From contig NZ_JAATJK010000001.1 in assembly GCF_011927785.1 (NCBI RefSeq), forward strand, positions 558,001 through 622,000: a DNA stretch of 64,000 bases, written 5' to 3'. The position numbers and the translations under genes were made by a program. A model generated the notes under the pieces. The model had not been told where the DNA came from. It worked only from the letters and a program-made list of their open reading frames with translations, and made no database searches. Every line of letters begins with the position of its first letter. Within the stretch, counting starts at the first letter, position 1. Origin of the DNA: Micromonospora profundi. Lineage in GTDB: Bacteria; Actinomycetota; Actinomycetes; Mycobacteriales; Micromonosporaceae. Positions 16,280 to 24,727 of this stretch are shown here, one piece after another.

Positions 16280-17697
16280 GCCGACGACTGGTGGTGCTCG
16301 ACGTGGTGGGGCTGACCCCACGACTGCTGGCCCACATGCCACGACTGCGCGGGGTCGCCGACGGCGGCTTCCGGGCCGAGCTGGGTACGGTGCTGCCCGC
16401 GGTGACCTGCTCGGTGCAGTCCACATTCCTCACCGGCGAGCAGCCCAGCGGGCACGGCATCGTCGGCAACGGGTGGTATTTCCGGGAGCTGGGCGAGGTG
16501 TTCCTGTGGCGCCAGCACAACGCTCTTGTCGGCGGGGACAAGCTCTGGCAGGCCGCCCGTCGCGCCGAGCCGGGCTACACGGTGGCAAACGTCTGCTGGT
16601 GGTACGCGATGGGCGCGGACGTCAACTGGACTGTCACCCCGCGCCCGGTCTACTACGCCGACGGGCGCAAGGAACCGGACTGCTACACCGACCCGCCGGA
16701 GCTGCACGACGCGCTGACCGGGCGGCTGGGCACCTTCCCGCTGTTCACCTACTGGGGGCCGACGGCCGGGCTGCCGTCGTCGCGGTGGATCTGCCAGGCG
16801 GCCGAGCAGATCCTCGCCGACGTGTCACCTGACCTCACGCTTGTCTACGTCCCGCACCTGGATTACGACCTGCAACGGTACGGCCCGTCGTCCGCCCAGG
16901 CCGCCGCGGCGGCTGCCGAGCTGGACGCGGTGCTCGGCCCGCTGCTGGACGCCGCCCGTGCCCGGGACGCGACAGTGGTGGTGCTGTCGGAGTACGGCAT
17001 CACCGACGTGTCCCGGCCGGTGGACGTCAACCGGTTGCTGCGCGCCGAAGGGCTGCTGCGGGTGCACACGCAGGCCGGCATGGAGTACCTCGACCCGTGG
17101 ACGTCGAAGGCGTTCGCTGTCGCCGACCACCAGGTCGCGCACGTCTACGTCAAGGACCCGGCCGACGTGCCTGCGGTGGCGAAGCTCTGCGCCGGGTTGC
17201 CCGGTGTGGCCGAAGTGCTCGACGCCGACGGCAAAGCCGCGTACGGGCTGGACCATCCGCGCGCCGGTGAGCTGGTGCTGGTGGCCGAGCCGGACTCCTG
17301 GTTCACGTACTACTACTGGCTCGACGACGCCCGCGCGCCGGACTTCGCCCGCCTCGTCGAGATCCACCGCAAGCCCGGGTACGACCCGGCGGAGCTGTTC
17401 TTCGACCCGGCCGCGCCGCTGGCGGCAAAGCGCCGCGCCGGGGTGGCGTTGGCGCGGAAGAAGATCGGTATGCGCTACCTCATGAACGCCGTCGGGCTGG
17501 ACGCCGGCGCACGGGCGGTACGCGGCTCGCACGGGCGGCTGCCCACCGATCCGGCGGACGCCCCTGTGCTGCTCTGCTCGGATCCGACCGCTGCCCGGGA
17601 GCGGATCGAGGCCACCGAGGTCAAGGCGCTGCTGCTGGAACTCGCCGGGCTGAGCGCCGGTGACGGGTCAGTGGAGCGGCCGGGGGAGGGGTCGTGA
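16276..17697 (+). CDS. eboF: EboF-like nucleotide pyrophosphatase/alkaline-phosphatase family protein
   Basis: 473 residues; overlaps eboE by four bases (ATGA). The N-terminus RRLVVLDVVGLTPRLL gives the first metal Asp; PAVTCSVQSTFLTGEQPSGHGIVGNGWYF carries the nucleophile Thr/Ser and the conserved H-G-I-x-G-N; later YVPHLDYDLQRYG, VVVLSEYGITDV and HPRAGELVLVAEPDSWFTYYYW supply the remaining Asp/His ligands. This is the PDE1/NPP fold that cleaves phosphodiesters or pyrophosphates. In the pathway it could trim a nucleotide- or diphosphate-linked intermediate. Confidence 0.88.
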   Translation: MSRRLVVLDVVGLTPRLLAHMPRLRGVADGGFRAELGTVLPAVTCSVQSTFLTGEQPSGHGIVGNGWYFRELGEVFLWRQHNALVGGDKLWQAARRAEPGYTVANVCWWYAMGADVNWTVTPRPVYYADGRKEPDCYTDPPELHDALTGRLGTFPLFTYWGPTAGLPSSRWICQAAEQILADVSPDLTLVYVPHLDYDLQRYGPSSAQAAAAAAELDAVLGPLLDAARARDATVVVLSEYGITDVSRPVDVNRLLRAEGLLRVHTQAGMEYLDPWTSKAFAVADHQVAHVYVKDPADVPAVAKLCAGLPGVAEVLDADGKAAYGLDHPRAGELVLVAEPDSWFTYYYWLDDARAPDFARLVEIHRKPGYDPAELFFDPAAPLAAKRRAGVALARKKIGMRYLMNAVGLDAGARAVRGSHGRLPTDPADAPVLLCSDPTAARERIEATEVKALLLELAGLSAGDGSVERPGEGS

Positions 17698-18761
17698 CGG
17701 TCACGGTCACACCGACCGACACGAGTGGACTGCGGGCGCGCTTCGACGCGGAGCTGGCCGCTTTCCTCGACCGGCAGGGCCCGGACTGGCCGGACGGGGC
17801 GCCGCGCGGGGTGTTCACCGCGCTGCAACGGTTCGTGCTGGCCGGCGGCAAACGGTTGCGCCCGCTCTTCTGCTACTGGGGTTGGCGTGGGGCCGGGGCT
17901 GCCGACGGCACACCGATCGTGGTGGCGGCAGCCGCGTTGGAGCTGTTCCACGCGTTCGCGCTGATCCACGACGACATCCTGGACGGCAGTGACCGTCGCC
18001 GGGGCGAGCCGTCGGTGCACCGTCTATTCGCGGACCTGCACGCCCGCTCGTCCTGGCGCGGCGACCCCGAGGCGTACGGGCGCAACACGGCGCTGCTCTG
18101 CGGGGACCTGTGCGCGGCGTGGTCGGATCAGATGTTCCACGAGTGCGGCCTGAGCACGGAGCAGGTGCACAGGGGCTACGGCGTGTTCGCGTTGATGCGG
18201 ACCGAGGTGATCGCTGGGGAGTACCTGGACCTGGTGTCTGGTGTGGGTGACGGCTCGGTGGCAAGCGCGCTCACCGTGATCCGGATGAAGGCCGCCCGGT
18301 ACACGGTGACCCGACCGTTGCAGATCGGCGCGGCCCTGGCCGGTGCGGGGCCGGAGCTGCTCGCCGCGTTGGGCGAGTTCGGTGACCCGCTTGGTGATGC
18401 GTTCCAACTACGGGACGACGTGCTGGGTGTCTTCGGTGACCCGGCTGTCACTGGAAAGTCGGTGCTTGACGACCTGCGCGAGGGCAAGCCGACGGTGATG
18501 ATGGCGCTGGTCCGCAGCGCGGCCGACCGGTCGCAGACCGCTCGGCTGCGGGAGCTGTTCGGCAATCCCTCCCTTGACGCGGACGGCGCGGCGGAGCTGC
18601 GCGAGATCATCGAGGTGACGGGTGCACGGGAGCGGATCGAGCAGATGATCCGGGTCCGGACGGACGCGGCGTTGACCGCGTTGCGTAACGCCGTGCTGAC
18701 CGAGGAGTCACGGGCCGCGCTCGTGGCGCTGGCGGGACAGACGATCGATCGCCGCGCCTGA
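17694..18761 (+). CDS. Polyprenyl synthetase family protein (trans-prenyl diphosphate synthase)
   Basis: 355 residues; overlaps eboF by four bases. First aspartate-rich motif LIHDDILDGSDRRRGEPSVH at about 91-110 matches DDxxD; the second is FQLRDDVLGVFGDPAVTGKS, where the third position of the motif is relaxed, as in many actinobacterial long-chain synthases. It makes geranylgeranyl-length or longer prenyl diphosphates from IPP, the expected donor for the UbiA-type EboC in the same operon. It is the last gene; a 14-bp-arm palindrome begins at its stop codon. Confidence 0.92.
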   Translation: MTVTVTPTDTSGLRARFDAELAAFLDRQGPDWPDGAPRGVFTALQRFVLAGGKRLRPLFCYWGWRGAGAADGTPIVVAAAALELFHAFALIHDDILDGSDRRRGEPSVHRLFADLHARSSWRGDPEAYGRNTALLCGDLCAAWSDQMFHECGLSTEQVHRGYGVFALMRTEVIAGEYLDLVSGVGDGSVASALTVIRMKAARYTVTRPLQIGAALAGAGPELLAALGEFGDPLGDAFQLRDDVLGVFGDPAVTGKSVLDDLREGKPTVMMALVRSAADRSQTARLRELFGNPSLDADGAAELREIIEVTGARERIEQMIRVRTDAALTALRNAVLTEESRAALVALAGQTIDRRA

Positions 18762-18859
18762 CCATCAACTTTCGATCGAATAGACGAAAGTTGATGGTAA
18801 GTCATCGGAAGCTATGGACACATCGACGTCCACAACTTAGTGTCGTGCCCAACACGACA
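18761..18859 (+). promoter_or_regulatory. Operator palindromes and promoter upstream of the secreted sugar dehydrogenase gene
   Basis: ACCATCAACTTTCG (18761-18774) and its exact reverse complement (18785-18798) form a 14-bp-arm palindrome with a 10-base spacer. A promoter follows: -35 TGGACA (18815-18820), 17-bp spacer, -10 TAGTGT (18838-18843). A second inverted repeat TGTCGTG-N5-CACGACA lies at 18841-18859 over the start site region. The block CGTCGATGTGAAC just downstream is shared with the ROK gene promoter at 3352-3364. The 14-bp palindrome could also end the ebo-type operon, since it begins on that stop codon. Confidence 0.6.
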
Positions 18860-18979
18860 GTGTTTCGTCGATGTGAACCGGCGGCGCGGTAATCCATCGA
18901 TCCATCACCACCGCTACGGCATCCGGCGCGACGGCGCGCGCCCGGCCTGGCAGTCATTTCGTCAGGAAGGGACAGCCCC

Positions 18980-21853
18980 ATGCCCACCAAGGACGCTCCC
19001 GCACATCGATCCCGATCATGGTTTTCCGCCGGCTCGGCGCTGCTCCTGGTGGCTGCTGCCGGCACTGTGGCCCTCGGCGCCGGCCCCGCAGCTCTCGGCG
19101 GCCCCACACCGGCCCAGGCGCACACCATCAACGCCACCGACTTCCAGCAGGTCGAGCTGGCACGCGGTGTCGCCGACATGGGTGAACCGATGTCGCTGGC
19201 AGTGCTTCCGGACCGCTCGGTCCTGCACACCGCCCGTAACGGCACCCTGCGCCGCACCGACGCGGGCGGCACCACAACAGTGGTCGGCACTCTGCCGGTC
19301 TACACCCACGACGAGGAGGGGTTGCAGGGCGTCGGGGTCGACCCGAACTTCGCCAGCAACCGGCACATCTTCCTCTACTACGCCCCGCCGCTGTCCACCC
19401 CGACCGGCGACGCGCCCGCCACGGGCACCACCTGGTCGGCCTGGCAGGGAGTGAACCGCCTCTCCCGGTTCACCCTCAACGCCGACTTCACGCTCAACCA
19501 GGCCAGCAAGGTCGACGTGCTCGACGTGCCGGCGGATCGTGGCCTGTGCTGCCACGTCGGCGGGGACATCGACTTCGATGCCAGCGGCAACCTCTACCTG
19601 TCCACAGGCGACGACACCAACCCCTTCGAGTCCGCCGGCTACTCGCCGCTTGACGAGCGGACCAACCGCAACCCGGGGTACGACGCCCAGCGCAGCGCCG
19701 GCAACACCAACGACCTGCGCGGCAAGATCCTGCGGATCAAGGTGAACGCCAACGGGACGTACTCCATCCCGTCGGGCAACCTGTTCGCGCCCGGCACGGC
19801 CAGGACCCGGCCGGAGATCTACGCCATGGGCTTCCGCAACCCGTTCCGGATCAGCGTCGACAAGGCCACAGGCGTCGTCTACGTCGGCGACTACGGGCCG
19901 GACGCCGGCTCCACAAGCTCCACGCGCGGCCCGTCCGGGCAGGTGGAGTTCAACAGGGTCGCCGCACCGGGCAACTACGGCTGGCCGTACTGCACCGGCA
20001 CCAACACCACCACCGAGACGTACAACGAGTGGGACTTCGCCACAAACGCCACCGGGGCGAAGTACAACTGCACAGGCGGGCCGACGAACAACTCCTTCCG
20101 CAACACCGGCCTCGCCACCCTGCCGCCCGCCCAGCCCGCCTGGATCCGGTACGCAGGCGACGCCGGCACCCCGACCGAGTTCGGCGGCGGCTCCGAGTCG
20201 CCGATGGGCGGCCCGGTCTACCGCTACAACGCCTCGTCGACCTCCACCACCAAGTTCCCGCAGTCGTTCGACGGGCAGTTCTTCGCCACCGAGTTCGGTC
20301 GCGGCTGGATCAAGCCGATCCACGTCAACGCCGACGGCTCCCGGGGCACCATCGACACCTTCGGATGGGTCGGCAAGCAGGTGATGGACTCCGCGTTCGG
20401 CCCGGACGGCGCGTACTACGTGCTCGACTACGGCACCGGCTACTTCAACGGGGACGCCAACTCGGCGCTCTACCGCTTCGACTATGTGGGTGGCGGCAAC
20501 CGGGCGCCCAGCGCCTCGGCGAGCGCCAACAAGACCTCCGGTGCGGCACCGCTGACAGTCGTGTTCTCCTCGGCCGGCTCGTCCGACCCCGAGGGCGGGG
20601 CGCTCACCTACTCGTGGAACTTCGGCGACGGCACCACCTCCACGGCGGCGAACCCGACGAAGACCTACAACACCAACGGCACCTACACAGCGACGCTCAC
20701 AGTGCGCGACCCGCAGGGTGCCACCGGCAGCAGCAGCGTGCAGATCAACGTCGGCAACACCGCGCCCACTGTGACAATCAACAGTCCCGGCAACGGGCAA
20801 CTGTTCAGCTTCGGTGACACGGTTTCGTACAGCATCACTGTCACCGACCCGGAGGACGGCACTGTCGACTGCACGAAGGTCAAGATGACCTATGTGCTCG
20901 GGCACGACCAGCACGGCCACCAGATCACCTCGAAGAACGGTTGCTCCGGCACGATCACCATCCCGGTCGACGGTGAGCACGACGACGCGGCGAACATCTT
21001 CGCGATCTTCGACGCGGAGTACACCGACGCCGGCGGTCTGACCACGCACACCCAGCACACGCTGCCGCCGCGTCACCGGCAGGCCGAGTTCTTCGGCTCC
21101 TCGTCAGGGGTCAACGTGTTCAGCAAGACCCCGGCCGAGGGCGGCAAGACCGTCGGCGACATCAACAACGGCGACTGGATCGCGTTCCAGCCGTACCGGT
21201 TGGGCAACGTGACAGCGTTCAACGCCCGGGTCTCCTCGGCGGGCGCCGGCGGTACCCTCCAGGTCCGTGCCGGCTCGGCGACGGGCACTGTCCTCGGCTC
21301 GGCCACCGTTCCGGTGACCGGTGGCTGGGAAACCTTCACAACGGTCAGCGGGACGATCACCAACCCGCCGACCGCCACCACCACGCTCTACCTGACGTTC
21401 GCGGGGACGGGCACCGGGGCGCTCTACGACATCGACGCCTTCACCCTCGTCACCGGTACACCCCCCACTGGCGGTACCGGCCCGATCAAGGGGCTGGCCG
21501 GCAAGTGCCTGGACGTGCGTAGCGCGGCCACCGCCGACGGTACGCAGATCCAGATCTACACGTGCAACGGCAGTGCGGCGCAGACGTGGGCGGTGACGCC
21601 GAACTCGACGATCAAGTCGTTGGGCAAGTGCCTCGACGTCTCCGGTGCCGCCACCGCCGACGGCACCAAGATCCAGCTCTGGACCTGTAACGGCACGGGC
21701 GCGCAGAACTGGTCCGCCCAGGCCGACGGCACGCTCCGCAACCCGGCGTCCGGCAAGTGCCTGGACGTCAGCGCCAACAATTCCGCGGACAGCACCCCCG
21801 TGCACCTGTGGACCTGCAACGCCGCCGCCAACCAGAAGTGGACCCTGCCCTGA
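18980..21853 (+). CDS. Secreted sorbosone/sugar dehydrogenase-like protein with PKD, CBM6-like and ricin-type domains
   Basis: 957 residues. A signal peptide ends near PAQA-HTI (about residue 47). Then a six-bladed PQQ-type glucose/sorbosone dehydrogenase propeller (about 50-510; GVDPNFASNRHIFLYY, LCCHVGGDIDFDASGNLYLSTGD, YAMGFRNPFRISVD, YGWPYCTG), a PKD domain (about 512-595; SYNFGDGTTS-like), an Ig-like segment, a CBM6-type module (about 690-830) and a three-lobed ricin B lectin domain with repeated GKCLDV and QxW motifs (about 834-957). It should act outside the cell on carbohydrate chains. Such proteins usually neighbour ThuA-domain proteins, as here. AGGAAGGGA precedes the ATG. Confidence 0.9.
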   Translation: MPTKDAPAHRSRSWFSAGSALLLVAAAGTVALGAGPAALGGPTPAQAHTINATDFQQVELARGVADMGEPMSLAVLPDRSVLHTARNGTLRRTDAGGTTTVVGTLPVYTHDEEGLQGVGVDPNFASNRHIFLYYAPPLSTPTGDAPATGTTWSAWQGVNRLSRFTLNADFTLNQASKVDVLDVPADRGLCCHVGGDIDFDASGNLYLSTGDDTNPFESAGYSPLDERTNRNPGYDAQRSAGNTNDLRGKILRIKVNANGTYSIPSGNLFAPGTARTRPEIYAMGFRNPFRISVDKATGVVYVGDYGPDAGSTSSTRGPSGQVEFNRVAAPGNYGWPYCTGTNTTTETYNEWDFATNATGAKYNCTGGPTNNSFRNTGLATLPPAQPAWIRYAGDAGTPTEFGGGSESPMGGPVYRYNASSTSTTKFPQSFDGQFFATEFGRGWIKPIHVNADGSRGTIDTFGWVGKQVMDSAFGPDGAYYVLDYGTGYFNGDANSALYRFDYVGGGNRAPSASASANKTSGAAPLTVVFSSAGSSDPEGGALTYSWNFGDGTTSTAANPTKTYNTNGTYTATLTVRDPQGATGSSSVQINVGNTAPTVTINSPGNGQLFSFGDTVSYSITVTDPEDGTVDCTKVKMTYVLGHDQHGHQITSKNGCSGTITIPVDGEHDDAANIFAIFDAEYTDAGGLTTHTQHTLPPRHRQAEFFGSSSGVNVFSKTPAEGGKTVGDINNGDWIAFQPYRLGNVTAFNARVSSAGAGGTLQVRAGSATGTVLGSATVPVTGGWETFTTVSGTITNPPTATTTLYLTFAGTGTGALYDIDAFTLVTGTPPTGGTGPIKGLAGKCLDVRSAATADGTQIQIYTCNGSAAQTWAVTPNSTIKSLGKCLDVSGAATADGTKIQLWTCNGTGAQNWSAQADGTLRNPASGKCLDVSANNSADSTPVHLWTCNAAANQKWTLP

Positions 21854-21859
21854 TGTGAA

Positions 21860-21907
21860 AGGAAGGGCCCCTTGTTAACGCCTAGTGTTGTACAAGGGGC
21901 CCCTCCT
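21860..21907. repeat. Dispersed palindromic repeat of GGGCCCC type between the two secreted-protein genes
   Basis: AGGAAGGGCCCCTTGT (21860-21875) and ACAAGGGGCCCCTCCT (21892-21907) form near-perfect arms with one mismatch around 16 bases. It starts seven bases after a stop codon and could act as a terminator. I associate elements of this style with Micromonospora genomes, from memory only. Confidence 0.75.
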
Positions 21908-21921
21908 AACAGTTTTAGGAG
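21903..21921 (+). promoter_or_regulatory. Hairpin that could hide the ribosome-binding site of the ThuA gene
   Basis: CTCCTAA (21903-21909) pairs exactly with TTAGGAG (21915-21921). The second arm contains the Shine-Dalgarno AGGAG, 6-7 bases before the ATG at 21928. The first arm is the edge of the upstream palindromic repeat, so the repeat may influence translation. Confidence 0.4.
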
Positions 21922-21927
21922 AGCGAT

Positions 21928-24045
21928 ATGCGCAGACTCCTGCGACCCGTCCTCGGCGCGGCCACCGCCGCCCTCGCCGTCATCGCCTGCACCACCCCGG
22001 CCACCCCCGCCAGCGCCGCCGACGCCCCGTACGACGTGCTGGTGTTCTCCAAGACCGCCGGCTTCCGGCACGACGCGATCCCGGTCGGCATCCAGACCAT
22101 CCGTGACCTGGGTGCGGCGAACAGCTTCACGGTCACCGCCACCGAGGACGCCGCAGCGTTCACCACCGGCAACCTCGCCCAGTACGAGGCGGTCGTCTTC
22201 CTCAACACCACAGGCGACGTGCTCAACGCCAGCCAGCAGACGGCCTTCGAGTCGTACATCGGCTCCGGTCGTGGGTACGTGGGTGTGCACGCCGCCGCCG
22301 ACACCGAGTACGACTGGCCGTTCTACGGCAACCTGGTGGGCGCGTGGTTCGCCTCGCACCCGGCCATCCAGCAGGCGAACGTCAAGGTGGAGGACCGTGG
22401 GCACGCGGCGACGGGGCACCTGCCGCAGACCTGGACCCGCACCGACGAGTGGTACAACTACCGGACCAACGCCCGGTCCACCGCCCACGTGCTGGCGACC
22501 CTCGACGAGTCGTCGTACTCCGGTGGCGGGATGGGCGCCGACCACCCGCATTCCTGGTGCAAGAGCTACAGCGGTGGCCGGTCGTTCTACACCGGCGGCG
22601 GCCACACCCAGGCGTCGTACGCCGAGCCCGCGTTCCGCAACCACCTGCTCGGCGGCATCCGGTACGCGGCCGGTCGCAGCAAGGCCGACTGCCGGCCCGA
22701 GACCGGCTACACCCCGCTGTTCAACGGCTCGACGGCGGGTTGGTCCCAGGCCGGGCCGGGCAGCTTCACCAACTCCGACGCCACCCTCACGTCGGTGGGC
22801 GGCATGGGCCTGTACTGGTACAACGCCAAGCAGTTCACGAACTACTCGCTGAAGCTGGACTGGAAGTTGGCCGGCGACGACAACTCGGGTGTGTTCATCG
22901 GGTTCCCGCCGTCCAGTGACCCGTGGTCGGCGGTGGACAACGGCTACGAGATCCAGATCGACGCCACCGACGCGGCCGACCGCACCACCGGGTCGGTCTA
23001 CACCTTCAAGTCCGCGGACATCGCGGCTCGCGACGCGGCGCTCAACGCGCCGGGGGAGTGGAACACCTACGAGCTGCTGGTCGAGGGCGAGCGGCTACAG
23101 ATCTTCCTCAACGGGGTGAAGATCAACGACTTCACCAACACCAATCCGGTACGGTCGCTGGCCGGCCACATCGGCATCCAGAACCACGGCACCGGCGACG
23201 ACGCCTCGTTCCGCAACATCCGGATCAAGGAGTTGGGCACCACGCCGCCGCCGACGGGTAACACCACGGTCCAGGCCGAGGCGTTCAGCTCGGCGAACGG
23301 CGTCTCCGCGTTCGCCAAGGCCGGTGCCAACGGCGGTCAGACCATCGGTTACATCGACCCGGGCGACTGGGCGGCGTACAACGGCGTGGACCTGACCGGC
23401 GTCACCTCGTTCACGTCCCGGGTCGTCTCCGGCGGCGCGGGCGGCACCATCCAGGTGCGTACCGGCTCGGCCACCGGCCCGGTGCTCGGCTCGGTGGCGG
23501 TGCCGAACACCGGCAGTTGGACGACGTTCGCCAACGTCACCACGACCCTGTCCGGCGTACCGTCCGGCACCCAGAACCTCTACCTCACGTTCGGCGGTAG
23601 CGGCACGGGGCTCTTCGACGTGGACGACTTCACCCTCGTCAAGGGCGGCGGCACCGGCACTCCCGGTGTCGGCCCGATCAAGGGCCTGGCCGGCAAGTGC
23701 CTGGATGTGCGCAACGCGGCCACCGCCGACGGTACGCAGATCCAGATCTACACCTGTAACGGCAGTGCGGCGCAGACGTGGACGGTGACGCCGAACTCGA
23801 CGATCAAGGCGTTGGGCAAGTGCCTCGACGTCTCCGGCGGCGCGTCGGCTGACGGCACCAAGATCCAGCTGTGGACCTGCAACGGCACGGGCGCACAGAA
23901 CTGGGCCGCCCAGTCCAACGGCAGCCTCCGCAACCCGACGTCCGGCAAGTGCCTGGATGTCAGCGGCAACAACTCCGCGGACAGCACCGTCGTGCACCTG
24001 TGGACCTGCAACGGCGCCGCCAACCAGAAGTGGACCCTGCCCTAA
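21928..24045 (+). CDS. Secreted ThuA-domain / 3-keto-disaccharide hydrolase (DUF1080) protein with CBM6-like and ricin-type domains
   Basis: 705 residues. Signal peptide ending near ASA-ADA (about residue 31). ThuA-like domain at about 35-250 (DVLVFSKTAGFRHDAIPVG, GRGYVGVHAAADTEYDWPFYG, HPHSWCKSYSGGRSFYTGGGH). DUF1080 (PF06439) domain at about 268-440 (LFNGSTAGWSQAGPG, SGVFIGFPP, YEIQID, WNTYELLVEGERLQIFLNGV). CBM6-type module at about 447-572 and ricin-type trefoil at about 580-705. DUF1080 proteins are known to hydrolyse 3-keto-glycosides. The last 375 bp closely match the end of the upstream gene. Confidence 0.9.
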   Translation: MRRLLRPVLGAATAALAVIACTTPATPASAADAPYDVLVFSKTAGFRHDAIPVGIQTIRDLGAANSFTVTATEDAAAFTTGNLAQYEAVVFLNTTGDVLNASQQTAFESYIGSGRGYVGVHAAADTEYDWPFYGNLVGAWFASHPAIQQANVKVEDRGHAATGHLPQTWTRTDEWYNYRTNARSTAHVLATLDESSYSGGGMGADHPHSWCKSYSGGRSFYTGGGHTQASYAEPAFRNHLLGGIRYAAGRSKADCRPETGYTPLFNGSTAGWSQAGPGSFTNSDATLTSVGGMGLYWYNAKQFTNYSLKLDWKLAGDDNSGVFIGFPPSSDPWSAVDNGYEIQIDATDAADRTTGSVYTFKSADIAARDAALNAPGEWNTYELLVEGERLQIFLNGVKINDFTNTNPVRSLAGHIGIQNHGTGDDASFRNIRIKELGTTPPPTGNTTVQAEAFSSANGVSAFAKAGANGGQTIGYIDPGDWAAYNGVDLTGVTSFTSRVVSGGAGGTIQVRTGSATGPVLGSVAVPNTGSWTTFANVTTTLSGVPSGTQNLYLTFGGSGTGLFDVDDFTLVKGGGTGTPGVGPIKGLAGKCLDVRNAATADGTQIQIYTCNGSAAQTWTVTPNSTIKALGKCLDVSGGASADGTKIQLWTCNGTGAQNWAAQSNGSLRNPTSGKCLDVSGNNSADSTVVHLWTCNGAANQKWTLP

Positions 24046-24066
24046 CCCCCAACCCCGCCACCCTCA

Positions 24067-24148
24067 CCCCGCTGATCTTGCACTTTATGCCGGGACCATT
24101 GCCGCGATACCGGGCATGCCGGCGACCCAAAGTGCAAGATCAGCGGGG
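24067..24148. repeat. Dispersed palindromic repeat with perfect 20-bp arms
   Basis: The left arm (24067-24086, beginning CCCCGCTGATCTTGC) and right arm (24129-24148, ending GCAAGATCAGCGGGG) are exact reverse complements, separated by 42 bp that contain a weaker inner palindrome. It has no transposase and lies 22 bp past the ThuA gene stop. Its style fits a miniature dispersed element of Micromonospora, recalled rather than checked. Confidence 0.8.
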
Positions 24149-24203
24149 AGGGGAGCGGGTGGGCGCGTAGGGGTTCACAGCCTGCTGCCGTACCTTGGCC
24201 TGC

Positions 24204-24698
24204 ATGGGGCGGTTCGCGCAGTGGCGCCGGGTGGTGCGGGCGCACGGGTACCGGCTGCTGCACCGTGCCGAGGAGCCTGATCCGCTGGACGGGCCGGCAC
24301 CCAGCCTGAACCGACTCGACGCCCTCGTGGAGGGCTACGCCGCTGGTCAGCCGGTGCGCTGGACACTGGCCGGCCAGCCCCGGCCGTTGCCCGGCCCGGT
24401 CGACGTCGCGGCGTACCGGATCATCGAGGAATCGCTCAGCAACGCGCGCCGGCACGCCCCGGGCGCGCCGGTCGTGGTCCGCCTCCGCTACGACCCCGAA
24501 GGCATCACCATCGAGGTACGCGACGACGGCGGCGACGCCACGGCGGTGGCGGGGGAGAGCCGAGGTGCCGGGTGGGGTCTGCTCGGCGTCCGCCGTCGTG
24601 CCGAGCGGCTCGGCGGTACGTTCTCCGCCGGCCCGCGCGCCGAAGGCGGCTTCACGGTTCGGGCTGTCCTCCCCGCGCCGGAGGAAATGGTCAGATGA
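24204..24698 (+). CDS. Solo histidine-kinase ATPase domain (HATPase_c), NarL-system type
   Basis: About 164 residues, much shorter than a sensor kinase. It carries the N box (AYRIIEESLSNARRHAPGA, about 75-93), the G1-like DDGGDATAVAG and the G2 region GWGLLGVRRRAERLGGTF, all typical of HisKA_3/NarX-type kinases, but has no sensor, membrane or dimerisation/phospho-acceptor domain. A TTG at 24195 would add three residues. It could be a remnant of a larger kinase or a stand-alone ATPase module acting with a response regulator elsewhere. No regulator gene is adjacent. A hairpin follows at 24703. Confidence 0.75.
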   Translation: MGRFAQWRRVVRAHGYRLLHRAEEPDPLDGPAPSLNRLDALVEGYAAGQPVRWTLAGQPRPLPGPVDVAAYRIIEESLSNARRHAPGAPVVVRLRYDPEGITIEVRDDGGDATAVAGESRGAGWGLLGVRRRAERLGGTFSAGPRAEGGFTVRAVLPAPEEMVR

Positions 24699-24702
24699 TG
24701 AT

Positions 24703-24727
24703 CCCGTCGCGGGGCTTTCGCGACGGG
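24703..24727 (+). terminator. Hairpin after the solo ATPase-domain gene
   Basis: CCCGTCGCG (24703-24711) pairs perfectly with CGCGACGGG (24719-24727) around a 7-base loop, starting 5 bases after the stop. No T run. Confidence 0.55.
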
